Assembly: GCA_009823395.1 (NCBI GenBank)
Contig: CM020512.1
Coordinates: 872,405-936,404, forward strand
Length of the DNA stretch: 64,000 nucleotides
Source of the DNA: Thamnaconus septentrionalis
Taxonomy: Eukaryota; Chordata; Actinopteri; Tetraodontiformes; Monacanthidae
Direction: 5' to 3'
The notes under the pieces are model-generated. The model made no database searches and was not told where the DNA came from. It saw only the letters and a program-made list of their open reading frames with translations. Shown piece by piece: positions 32,430-42,307 of this stretch. Within the stretch, counting starts at the first letter, position 1. Each line of letters opens with the position of its first letter. The position numbers and the translations under genes were made by a program.

Positions 32430-33302
32430 GTTCTAACTATATCCATAAATATGAAGAGTTATGAGTTAGAGTCTGGTTGGAGGGCCGTTGCACGAAAACG
32501 GTTGGAAAAAGCAAAAATGTTTTTGATGATTCTTTGTAATGAAGGTCCAGACTATGTCTTACTGAATTTTCAAGCCCGTTGGACTTGCGCTTTCTGAGCC
32601 TTATGATTTTAATTTGAAAACCAAACAAGTGGGAATAACTCACTTCCTGTTTGTCGGGGGACAAAGGTTAGAGGTGCAAAATGTCGGGCTTGAAGAGACG
32701 AACGCGTGGGTGTTTTCCCCATCTTTTTTCGACCTTCCTAGTGGAAGCTAAGGCCATTTTTAATTAGTGGCCAATTGTAGTTGGACGCCTCTTGGGGCGC
32801 ACAAAGCAGTTGGAAAAATCACTTTTTTTTTTGATGATTCTTTGTAATGGACGTCCAGTCTATGTCATACTGAATTTTCAAGCCCGTCGGACTTGCGCTT
32901 TCTGAGCCTTGTGCTTTTAATGTGAAAACGAAAAGTGGGAATAACTCACTCCCTGTTTGTCGGGCGACATAGGTTAGAGCGTACGAAATGTCGGGCTTGA
33001 AGAGACGAACGCGTGGGTGTTTCCCCCATCTTTTTTCGACCTTCCTAGTGGTAGCTAGGGCCTTTTGTAATTTTTGGACAATTGTAGTTGGACCCCTCTA
33101 GGGGGCGCTAGAAGTGGAATTTTGCCTTTTTGTCTTCATTTTCTTTCATTGTGTACCAGTTTCTACCTCCATACCGAATTTGGTGAGTTTTGGAGCATGT
33201 TTTGTAAATAATAAGAATAAACATAGCAAAAACAATAGGGTCTTTCGCCATTGCGAAAGACCAGTTCGTTTCGAACTGGTCTTCCGCTGGCTCAGTCCCT
33301 AA
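32430..33302 (+). mobile_element. Dispersed fish repeat with 308-bp tandem units, possibly Helitron-like
   Basis: Two units start at about 32523 and 32831 (TTGATGATTCTTTGTAATG). They share TTTTCAAGCCCGT, GGACTTGCGCTTTCTGAGCC, GGGAATAACTCAC, AAATGTCGGGCTTGAAGAGA and CATCTTTTTTCGACCTTCC. After the second unit come AATAAGAATAAACATAGC, a double hairpin (33239-33281) and CTAA followed by T at 33299-33303. A 3' hairpin before a CTRR end is what Helitrons show, so a non-autonomous Helitron is possible, but the 5' end and a helicase were not found. Confidence 0.45.
33239..33281 (+). other. Two hairpins sharing one arm
   Basis: GGTCTTTCGC (33239-33248) pairs with GCGAAAGACC (33253-33262) around a 4-nt loop; GACCAGTTCG (33259-33268) pairs with CGAACTGGTC (33272-33281) around TTT. 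The GACC at 33259-33262 belongs to both, so the structures exclude each other at that point. It lies 36 bp from a cacna2d3 splice donor. Confidence 0.9.
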
Positions 33303-33316
33303 TTATGAATATATAC

Positions 33317-33397
33317 CTTATACTTCGGGATGGTCTTGAGCAACTCAGACACGGGCACGTCTGTACCCACAACCCCGAGTAAGATGCCTTGGTTCCG
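33317..33397 (-). CDS. cacna2d3 exon: GILLGVVGTDVPVSELLKTI
   Basis: Acceptor TGTCTGTCTAG, donor GTATAT. Encodes RNQGILLGVVGTDVPVSELL and KTIPKYK, start of the Cache fold. The acceptor's pyrimidine tract is a CTGT/CTAT microsatellite and the donor lies about 14 bp from the end of a dispersed repeat, so the exon is hemmed in by mobile or unstable DNA on both sides. Confidence 0.95.
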
Positions 33398-33398
33398 C

Positions 33399-33443
33399 TA
33401 GACAGACAGACAGACAGACAGACAGATAGATAGATAGATAGAT
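33399..33443. repeat. GACA/GATA microsatellite forming a splice acceptor tract
   Basis: Six GACA and about five GATA units on the plus strand. On the cacna2d3 strand they read TATC then TCTG units and end in TAG, the acceptor of the exon at 33397. Confidence 0.95.
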
Positions 33444-33560
33444 TCACCATTTCTAGCAGTGTCCTGAGGTGACAAATAAAAAAGGAATGCAAAATCTACG
33501 AGTAAGTGTGGGGCATTAATGAAAATCTATTTATAATACTATTCTTCAATTAGGGCTTCT
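33443..33560 (+). repeat. Dispersed repeat attached to a GATA run, copy 1
   Basis: Starts TTCACCATTTCTAGCAGTGT and includes GTGACAAATAAAAAAGG, GCAAAATCTAC and TTAATGAAAATCTATTTATA. The same blocks recur at 43828-43945, also just right of a GATA-type run. Confidence 0.9.
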
Positions 33561-33749
33561 CTACTGTGTCCAATCAAATGCAGATGGACTGGACTATTAA
33601 TTACCAATTTGTATACCTGGAAGAATATATCATAATTTCCTTTAAGTTGTTTCCTAAATGAATGAACGAATGAATGAATGAATAAAATATATATTTCAGA
33701 AAGTCAATTTGTGAGGAAACGTGGCGGAGGGCAGATTGTCTTCTCTTAC

Positions 33750-33821
33750 GGTCTCGTTCTTGGTGCTGAACACTGGCATGGCCACCGTGGTCATCAGGAC
33801 GGGACCCTGTCCGTCGTCCAG
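33750..33821 (-). CDS. cacna2d3 exon: GPVLMTTVAMPVFSTKNET
   Basis: Acceptor CCTGCTGCAG, donor GTAAGA. Encodes LDDGQGPVLMTTVAMPVFST and KNET, matching DDQGPVLMTTVAMPVFS of the family. Exactly 24 codons. The exon immediately before it in mammals is followed by six extra residues (LPQAQK region), for which a 15-nt candidate exists at 40197-40211. Confidence 0.95.
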
Positions 33822-33827
33822 CTGCAG

Positions 33828-33872
33828 CAGGCAGGCAGACAGACAGGCAGGTAGGTAGACAGACAGACAGAT
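33828..33872. repeat. GCAG/GACA tetranucleotide repeat at a splice acceptor
   Basis: Units of GGCA, GACA and GGTA on the plus strand; in the transcript a CTGC/CTGT/CTAC tract that ends 6 nt before the acceptor of the exon at 33821. Confidence 0.92.
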
Positions 33873-34022
33873 GGAAACAGAACGGTGAAAAATGGCTTTT
33901 AAGCGGGACACAGTCACCTTGAACCAGCGCAGCACTGGTCTCCCGTTCGAGCCTGACTGACTGAGGCTCCCAGCGTCGGGGCCCAGTCCCTTGTTGCCAG
34001 TGACTGGCTGCTTTGCCATCAT

Positions 34023-34895
34023 CGTGTTTTATTAATGTTTGTTATTTTGCCCTTAAAATGTGTTCAATCACAGGCCGCCTTTGATCTCCAGCAGAACGAG
34101 CTCATCCACAGGCAGCACTCATGGTTGGGATCTGGGGATCCCCACCCAACCCCCGCTGACTGCTGGAATAATTATGATATTTATCTTTCCGCCTGCTGTC
34201 TGTATCTGACGATGATCCATTGGAGATGAAAGCTTGACACTGTTATGGAGATGTTACAACGGAGAGGAGGGTTTGCGCTCGGGGACAAGGGGGGGGGGGG
34301 TGAAAAAAAAAATCACGCACACACACACACACACACACACAAAACAAAAAAAACAACAATGCTGCTCTGACCTTGTCCACTCCGAAAACGTCTAAATGTC
34401 ATGCACTCACGCACCATGTGCTCAAGTCACAGCAAGTAACTGGTCCATTCAGCACAATGTGATTTCCCAGTCCAAAAAATAAATAAAAAATTGAGTGAGT
34501 TGACAAGAGAAGTAAACTGTTTTTTATGCCTCATTCATTGGACCAGGGTTATAATCTGCAGCTGATTGAGCCGGGCGTCACGACTCCATCGAGGGCAAAC
34601 AAAACAACAAAACTAGCCACGAGAAAGTGGAGAAGCCCACTAAATTATCTCTTCATCATTTCACACGTTCACATCAATTACAATTTGGCCGCGAAGTCCC
34701 AAAGTTTAAGAAAAATCAAGCTTGGCCAGCTGTTTGGATGAACGACGTGCCACAATAGGGCAGATAAAACAAGCAGTTCTGCAAATTAGCCCTCTGTGAT
34801 AGATTGCCTTGTGTTGTTTTCAGTTGTTTTTAATGATTAGAATTTAAGCCCCGCCAACGATAAAACATAAAAAACTGGTAACTGCACATTGTTCT

Positions 34896-34945
<50 letters not shown>

Positions 34946-35377
34946 TAAAGGTAATTACTACTCCAAATCACACAATTTTCATGTGGTTATAGCTGCAGCG
35001 TCTCTGTGAGGAGAAGACACAGCGAAGTGGCAAATACACAGGTCACGACCTCGGTAGTCCTCTGAGGCCCGAGAGGAAATGCTGCAAAATGCATCTTTCA
35101 GTGTCTCCGTCCTGTCCCTCCCTAAATCGTTTACGTCCCTTCGCCTCTTGGAGGAGATGCCACCCGAGAACTTGATGTGAGCTGATCTTGACCTTAACCT
35201 TGAAACACGCACGCCCGCACGCACACACGCCCGCACGCACGCACGCACGCACGCACGCACACACCTTTCCTCCCTCTCATCCTCCCATCCTGAGTGTCAG
35301 TTCGTCCAACAGAATGAGAAACAAAACCAAATGAGCCATGGAATGATGGATGATGCTGGTGAGTGAGAGGGAGCGGC
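34023..35377. other. cacna2d3 intron with CA and GCAC microsatellites
   Basis: CA runs at 34317-34340 and 34898-34940, a G12 run at 34290-34301, and a GCAC/CCGC repeat at 35206-35262. The part 34060-34250 is free of repeats and may be a conserved non-coding element, which cannot be shown from one sequence. Confidence 0.45.
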
Positions 35378-35457
35378 GGGTGGGGGTGGGGGCTGCAGGG
35401 GGGGGAGACACTGGGTTAAAGCAAAAAAAAAAGGGGGGGGGGGCGTGGGGGGGGGAG
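35378..35457 (+). repeat. G-rich quadruplex-prone tract
   Basis: Contains GGGTGGGGGTGGGGG, a G9 run, then after an A10 run a G11 run and a G9 run. Many ways to choose four G3+ tracts with short loops exist, so quadruplex formation is likely on the strand not used for cacna2d3 transcription. Confidence 0.8.
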
Positions 35458-35677
35458 TACTGCTGCCTGGATGGATGATCAGGTTGCATTGACGCACCAA
35501 GCACGATGGAGGCGACAGATATGATACACATCAGCCCTAGAACATAAACACCACATGGTCATCACTTTTGCTCCCGGACACAAAATCTTTCCTTCCCTCT
35601 TGGAATCTTATTGGATAGTGTGTACACGTTTGCACCTCCCTGAACCCCTGCTGCTCTGTTACTGCTTGTTGCGGAGA

Positions 35678-35710
<33 letters not shown>

Positions 35711-36346
35711 GGTGCAGATTTCCCTGCTAAGTCAAATGATGGAGTCCGACAATGGGATATCTGTTTCACTTTTCCTCCGCTGAGCTGCCCCCCCCCACCG
35801 TCAATAAGATCCGGGTCTATCACAATAGCAATGCTGTGTCAGACGTACAGCCGGGCAGATGTCTAATGGCCGGCCTCGCTCGCCGAGCGCTCTTCTGCTT
35901 CGCCATTATCGCTGCCGCAGCCGCCGTGATGACACAGCCGCTTATCTCGTCCCGGCACACGATTCACCAAACGGCGTGAAAGGAAAACAATGGCAACGAC
36001 GATAAAGAAGTGAGGAAACGGAGCAGAACGGATCATCCTGCTGCTGATTGTGCCCGATTGGACCCCCCCCCCCACCCCCCGTCCTTTTTTTTTTCCAAAG
36101 AATCACGCTTTCCGAGACAAATGACGCAAGCAATCTCGTTTTCACATCAGAAAAAACACAAGCAAGACGGACAAACACACAACGACCACGACAAAAGGCC
36201 AAACACAATGTAGCCTCCGAGTTCACACACACTAAACAAAACAAAGACGGCGCCAGTGATCAATGAGCGTGAGAGCACGACTATCAGCTGAGCCACAGAG
36301 AGAAAAGACGATGCGTGGGTTTGAATCAAGAGGCTGAGAGGTGACT
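35458..36346. other. cacna2d3 intron, CAG run and CpG-rich patch
   Basis: A run of AGC triplets lies at 35679-35709. The stretch 35710-36050 is relatively CpG-rich and non-repetitive. C runs at 36062-36080 would be G runs on the other strand. No exon recognised. Confidence 0.4.
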
Positions 36347-36348
36347 GG

Positions 36349-36404
<56 letters not shown>

Positions 36405-36405
36405 C
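36347..36405. repeat. CAA microsatellite
   Basis: About 19 ACA/CAA triplets; reads as (UUG)n in the cacna2d3 transcript. Confidence 0.97.
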
Positions 36406-36487
36406 GCCATGAGTCAGTTGGTGTGGTTGTAACTCCCACCAGGATTCAGCTGCAAAAACTCACATGCCCATTTAAAATGCACATCAA

Positions 36488-36489
<2 letters not shown>

Positions 36490-36556
<67 letters not shown>
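36490..36556. repeat. CA microsatellite
   Basis: About 33 CA units with one GCA interruption. Confidence 0.97.
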
Positions 36557-36558
<2 letters not shown>

Positions 36559-37159
36559 GCTCAGGCACGCCGGTCCGGAGCACAACACAACACAGTGACA
36601 ACCTGGTGTCACGTTACCTTTTGCGCTTGTGGGAGCTGAAGGAAAAATATTAGGGAAGGAGGGAGGAAAGGCAGAGAGGGAAGAGTGGGGGAGGAGAGAG
36701 CGACAAGGCACTTGAGGAACTGTAAGTGTCGAGAGCTTTTACAGCCACAACACGATGGAGGAGGTAAACGTACACATACACATTTTTGGGTGGTGGTGGG
36801 GGTCGAAGGGGAGTTAAGGAGGGTGGGGGGCACCAACATGCGCGTATTATTCAAAATTTTTCAGTAGCTATTTCATTCCTTGGTTTTGATACCGGTTGTA
36901 GGATCATCCTTTTTGGTTCCAGGGGCCTCATGTACAAAAACATAGGTGGCTTTCACCCTAAAACCTGACGTACATTCAAATCCAGAAAACTACGTTCGTG
37001 CAAAAAAATCGGAATGTTCAAAACGTTGCAAACGCACAAATCCATGCACGTTTCCATTGCACATCCCAATCACCCTACAACTAAGCGTAAACGAGCACTC
37101 CTCCCTCGTAACGCCTCCATATACATATGCATATCTATCGAAATAAACGTTGCAACTCG

Positions 37160-37265
37160 GAATTTCTTTCATTCTGCAATTGATCTCAGCTTGAAAAATA
37201 AAAACTTCACTGACTCTAAGCTGGAAACACTTCAAAATGAAGTAGAAACTCGGAAAAATATGTAG
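37160..37265 (+). pseudogene. Harbinger Myb/SANT-like protein remnant
   Basis: Reads KNKNFTDSKLETLQNEVETR then KN before a stop at 37263-37265. The pattern NFTxxELExLxxEVExRKN is that of the DNA-binding partner protein of Harbinger elements, which helps import the transposase. Only the first helix region survives in frame. Confidence 0.65.
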
Positions 37266-38689
37266 ATATATTTGCAATAGACCAAGTTAATTAATGGGCT
37301 TCATCATATCTCCATTCTCTGCTCTGCTCCGTCAGTCTGCGGTATCATCAGCCACGTCTTCCAAAGGAAGCCACGGTCACCCACTTCGATTAAACAAGAG
37401 CGTATTAGAATCTACATGATGTGCAAAATGTATTATTGGCTTCCATTGAGTCATTTTACACGCCATCAACACGGATCGTGTGCTGGAACTTTACTTTTTT
37501 TTAATTAAATAATTTCATTTCATTTTTAGGTTATTATTGATGTGTAGATATTATTCTGTCCTTTGGCACCACCTTGTGGTCATTTTGTCTTATCTGCCCG
37601 GTTTGACTTGGCACCATTTTAGTTGTGACAGTATGCCTATGAGTAGATGCTGACACGCTGATTTGTTGTGTAACAATGTTAGGATGATGACAGAGTGCAT
37701 ATGTTCATGTTTTGTAAAGATTTGATTCCCTTTATAGAATTGCTAGGCATAGTTTGCTAAGTGGCTAACTTGCTAATTGCCATGTGGAGTTGTGCAATTT
37801 TGTACACTCATTAGCTAACTACAGTAAACTGATATAGCCTAGCCATGTTTTTGAGTGTTTGAATGATGTCCACAGTAGATTTAATTGCTATTTGAATTAC
37901 ATAGAAATGCTATTAAGAGTTTTTAATTATATTTTGTTTGTATGTTTTACTACAGTTTTAATTTTGGAAATGCAAGGAAATCAGTAAAAAACCTTAAACT
38001 TCCAAGCTTCATCTTAATTGGATCGTCTCACACGTTAACTATCTGTCTAGTTTGACATCAACTCAAGCGAGGACAGAATAGATTGTATAAAAGCCACTGA
38101 GCGTCGGCAAAAATCAAGTCATCAAACATTGCACGTCTTTAATTGACACACAAAGAAATTCAGGGGTGTTTTAAAAAGTTCTGAATTTGTAGATTGACCC
38201 CACAAAGAACAGCCACTGTCTTATTTAAAACGGCAGGCAATTCATAACAAATGATGTCAGTGCGCGTCCAAGGAGTTTTGATTTGTTTTTTTAATTTATT
38301 TTTAAAGGAAAAATAACATTGTGAAGATGTTTCAAATAAAGCTAACAGCTACACGAGATGAATTACTAGCAGCTTTTGTTATCATAAAATGTGTAAACAC
38401 AACGAGAAACAACAAGCGCCTATTTTTTATTCAGAGACAAAATATTGGCAGAAAAACACGGAAAATGGTGTTATAAATTAACAGGCAGCAATATAAAAGC
38501 AAAACACAAATAAATATATTAAAAAAAAACAAAGTAAAAAAACAAAAAAAACAAAGTGCCATTATTAAACTCTTCACATAGCCTTCTTGTTTTGTTAGGG
38601 ATTCATCAAGACAATGAATTCACTTCTTAGTCACCAAGGAGTCAAACATCAAGCACCACGCCAGCTGGAGACCGGCTTCACATAATCGT

Positions 38690-39115
38690 GCACTGAAGCA
38701 GCCCTCGCCGCAATATTAATAGCGACAGTACATGCGGGCACCACTGATCTACATTGATGGAATGAAGTACTTACAGTTGACATATTTTTTTCTTATTGTG
38801 TGATGGTGCCTTTATGGCAATGTCTGTGCAGTCCATAGCTCCCATTACGTTTGGAAATAAGCCTCTCGCTGCAAATTGTGCTTTAATGTCGGCCCGATCA
38901 ACTGCTGGGAATTTGATCTACCTGGTTGATACATGGATAATTCCGTGGCACACAGCTGGCATGGTTCAGAGCTGACTGGCACAGCACCAATCGGTCTGCC
39001 CGCTCTCTTTGGAAGGTCCCTGTTGCAGGAACCCCAGCGTGGTCAGCAGCTGTTGGCACCGTGGCTCCTTGTTGCACGGTGCTCTGAAGGGCTGCGGCTC
39101 GGAGCAGAGTTCTAA
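38690..39115 (-). pseudogene. Harbinger transposase remnant
   Basis: Minus-strand pieces QQLLTTLGFLQQG, then, in another frame, DIKAQFAARGLFPNVMGAMD and CTDIAIKAPS. The GxxxPNVxGAxDCTHxxIxAP block carries the first catalytic aspartate of HARBI1-type transposases. Frames are interrupted, so it is dead. Confidence 0.8.
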
Positions 39116-39871
39116 AAGAACCGCCTTGGAGAACTTGACACAGCTCAGGAAGTCAGAATGGTCTCTTATAATTCTTTGGTGGTGAACTGCTCTGATTACC
39201 TTGTCCTCCACAGTGCCTATGCTGCTGTTGTTAGCTTTATTTTCTACACCTCTGTGCCTGCATGATGTTGTACTGATTGAAATAAATGAATGTATTGTTC
39301 GCCAAAGCCTATTTGAAACAAGTGCAGAAATGTACGTACGCCCGTTTGAGACTTGATGTGAAGCACTGCACATTTCCACATTCAAGTCACTTTTTGTACA
39401 TCCGAATGTGAATGTCGAAACGGGCGTACAATGGGTTTTTGTACGTACGTACCTTTTGTACATGAGGCCCCAGGAGTTTTGAAACATATTTGAACAACAG
39501 AAATATGCTGTGATCGCAGCACAAAACCTTTATTTTTCCACCATATTAGTGATTCAAAGCAGCATTCCCTCACAAATCAAGTTTGTTGTGTGTCGTCCCT
39601 TTCCTCCACATCCTTGGTATAAATATTGCATTTTGCTTTATTTTGATGCACCTTACTGAAGCAGAGCCACACTTTAGACTTGTTTGGCACGACACTACTT
39701 TTCACTCCGAAATAAAAGTTTGCATCTTTAGTCTTTAGATCACACCTCCTCATCAACAGCGAATTTGAGAAACATTCTTCGATATTCGATTGGAGAATCG
39801 CAGAATTTCAGTCAGTGATACAAATGTATGAAGTTTCTGTAACCAGCCACATGCATCAAGCTCGGACACAG

Positions 39872-39872
<1 letters not shown>

Positions 39873-39921
<49 letters not shown>

Positions 39922-39962
39922 CTGGATATTATGGATTGCTGGGGCTCCAACTTTGACTTGGG
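39873..39962 (+). repeat. GT microsatellite plus short dispersed repeat, copy 1
   Basis: GT run at 39873-39920 followed by GCCTGGATATTATGGATTGC and TGGGGCTCCAACTTTG. The inverse of the same sequence, again attached to a CA/GT run, lies at 57537-57590. Confidence 0.85.
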
Positions 39963-40196
39963 TTTCAGCGTCTCTCAGGAAGATTTAGATGTGCCGGGTT
40001 ATCTGGCAGCGTCAAACTCTTGTTAACACACTTCTGCCATTTCAATTTGTAACTCATTAAGATTACTACAATACATATTTGTCCTGACTAAGGAGGAGAG
40101 AGACATTCCAGGCTGAATCATTAGTCTCCTCTCCGCTCAAACTGCACAGGAGGCTTGTCGTCTCAATAACTTCATTTGCAGTTCGTATTCACTCAC

Positions 40197-40211
40197 CCTG
40201 TCTAAAGGCGA
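40197..40211 (-). CDS. Candidate cacna2d3 microexon (15 nt, SPLDR)
   Basis: Minus strand CCGCCAG, then TCGCCTTTAGACAGG, then a perfect donor GTGAGT. It would insert SPLDR between AYIDST and LDDGQG without changing frame. Mammalian alpha2delta-3 has LPQAQK at exactly this position, and alpha2delta-1 is known to have alternative short exons in the homologous place. The acceptor tract is only moderately pyrimidine-rich. Confidence 0.45.
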
Positions 40212-40307
40212 CTGGCGGAGTTCTATTGATTTAAGTGATGCGTTTAAAAACGTGTTCAAAAGTGCACAAAGCCTGACCGGCGGCGTGCTAACCGAGGGTC
40301 GACTCAC

Positions 40308-40441
40308 GGTGCTGTCAATGTAGGCCTCCGTCCACACTGTGTCGTGCTCCTGGTCGATCACCTTGGGGCGACTCAGCACATGAAGATACTCCATCACGTT
40401 CTCCTGCACATCCGCCAATGTGGAAATCTGAGTGAAGTACC
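40308..40441 (-). CDS. cacna2d3 exon: [20 protein letters not shown]
   Basis: Acceptor CCCACTGACAG, donor GTGAGT. Encodes [20 protein letters not shown] then [20 protein letters not shown] and IDST. It covers the end of the VWA domain and the linker to the Cache fold and is almost identical to the family sequence. Confidence 0.96.
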
Positions 40442-41257
40442 CTGTCAGTGGGAGGCAGCAGAGAAGGAAAAACAAAAAGGTTCACCCTTGCCACTCACTC
40501 AACTGTGGAGACTTTTCCCTGGTTGTAGACTTTCTTTTGTCAATGTTGCACCATCACCATGAAAAATAGTCCCTTATACAACAACATCATTTGACTGTTT
40601 GCAGCCTCAGTGAGCCATTATAAAGGGATCACAACACTAGCCCATACAAGCCAGTTACTGTTTGTGCACCCACACCTCATGCGATCCAGCCGCACAATGA
40701 AAATAGTGGATAAGGAAAAAAGTTTCCAATATGATGAAAGGAACAGCCCGGCTTCCCCATGTCAAGAAAAAGAGAAAGAGGAACCTGTGATGGAGGCTGA
40801 TGAAACTCAGTGCTCAGGTCTTCTCTGCTGGCCTAAACATACTCATTAAAGCTTGTTTCCCCCGTAAATATGATAATAAGGTTGTTCTCCATAGTCCATT
40901 TTCTTCATGTTATTTTATCTACTTTGTTCTGCTGCTTCCATTGTTATGTATTACGGTAGATAGCTAGGTAAAGCTTCTTAAGGAATTATTGCATATCCTC
41001 GAGATCAGACCTCTAAATTTGCACTTTGTTCATAGTCGTTGGACATTTGACTGCAAAAAAAAAAAAAAATCAGCTATTTAGGTCAATTAACTGTTGTAGT
41101 GCAGTCTTTTGTTTTTGCAACAGCCAGCTGGCACTAGCCCGCAAACGTGTACTGACAGCAGACGGCAGAAGGCTTTGCTCTTACAATGCACAAGTAAGAG
41201 CAAAGCCAGCGTGGGTTTTACACTAATGGAGTAAGTGATATGTAAATGAAACTGAAA

Positions 41258-41262
<5 letters not shown>

Positions 41263-41288
<26 letters not shown>

Positions 41289-41304
41289 AAGAAGAAGAAG
41301 AAGA
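41263..41304. repeat. GAA microsatellite
   Basis: About 14 AGA/GAA triplets, reading as (UUC)n, a pyrimidine-rich tract, in the cacna2d3 transcript. Confidence 0.95.
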
Positions 41305-42228
41305 GCTATCTCTGTAATGGGATGCCATTTCCCATCATGGCAATGCGGCCATTATGATGCTAATGTGCATGTGCAGGAGGGAATTTAGTGTCTTCCCAGC
41401 ATGAGGGGACACAGAGGGAAGAGGAGGATACAGTATCTCAGCAGTAATGACCAGAGAGAGAGAGAGAGAAAGAGAAGACTGGGAACAAACCCCAACCATC
41501 GGTGGTGGACAGTAGAAAAACATTTCAAGTTGTCTAATCCGAAAAAAAGAAAAGAAAAAAAAGAGCTAATATCTGTCGACACGGTGAGTGTGCTGGACAC
41601 TTTGTTTTCTTACTCTCAGCTTCGGCCCCTGAAATTCCTTCATTGCAAACTGCTCTGACATCTTCCTGAGGAACATTTTCCTTGCTGCTACTATTTTTGT
41701 TGTTTTGTGTTTTCCAGGACACGGCGCAGCAATAGCGGACGCTGACAAAGGGAGGAACTAACGGTATCGTTGATCACGATGGTGAGGGACGAACAAATTC
41801 TCCCTTTAGTGTTTTTCACTCATGTTTTTATTTTCACCATGGGACAGTGAGAAATGTAATTTGGATGTCTTTGCATATCTGGTACAAGTGGGGATACTGA
41901 AATCTGAACCACTGAACCACAAAGTGAAGAGGGAAGTGACTTTGAAGATGGTGAACGTGGTTGTTGGTGCTGCGGCTGACCTACTGGGAATTTCAACGCA
42001 TCACAACCATCTCTACGGTTCAAACTGTCCCACAAAGAGAAAAAAATCCAGCGTGCAGCAGTTGTCAGAAGAAAGCTGCCTTGCTGATGTCAGGGGCCAG
42101 AGGTCATAATGGGCAGACTGGCTGGAGACCATAGAGAGGCAACAGCGAGTCGAAAAACCTCACAAGCTACAATGAAAAGGACGGGGAAAAAAATTGTGAA
42201 TGTGAAAAATGCACGTGTTGACTCCCAC

Positions 42229-42307
42229 CTTTGTTAGCGCACGCCATCCACTTCAGGTTATCTGCAAAGGCAGACTCTCGGCCAATCAGGTAAGGGAAAA
42301 TGCGGAC
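42229..42307 (-). CDS. cacna2d3 exon: [20 protein letters not shown]
   Basis: Acceptor CTCCCTCCGCAG, donor GTGGGA. Encodes [20 protein letters not shown] then MACANK; the last base starts the glycine codon of KGYFTQ. Part of the VWA domain. A proline (FPYL) stands where the remembered mammalian protein has threonine (FTYL). Confidence 0.95.

Larger units (their letters stand above)
36922..39471 (-). mobile_element. PIF/Harbinger transposon, 2.55 kb, decayed
   Basis: Left end GGGGCCTCATGTACAAAA at 36922 and right end, read inward from 39471, GGGGCCTCATGTACAAAA form the inverted termini. Both typical Harbinger ORFs are recognisable as remnants in opposite orientation: a Myb/SANT-like protein on plus (about 37160-37265) and the DDE transposase on minus (about 38690-39115). 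A clean 3-bp target duplication is not visible (CCA left, AGG right). Both frames contain stops. Confidence 0.85.

Noticed and set aside
33401..33443. Regular direct repeats that could suggest a CRISPR-like array
   Set aside because: Units are 4 bp without spacers; simple microsatellite in eukaryotic DNA. No CRISPR arrays occur in the window.
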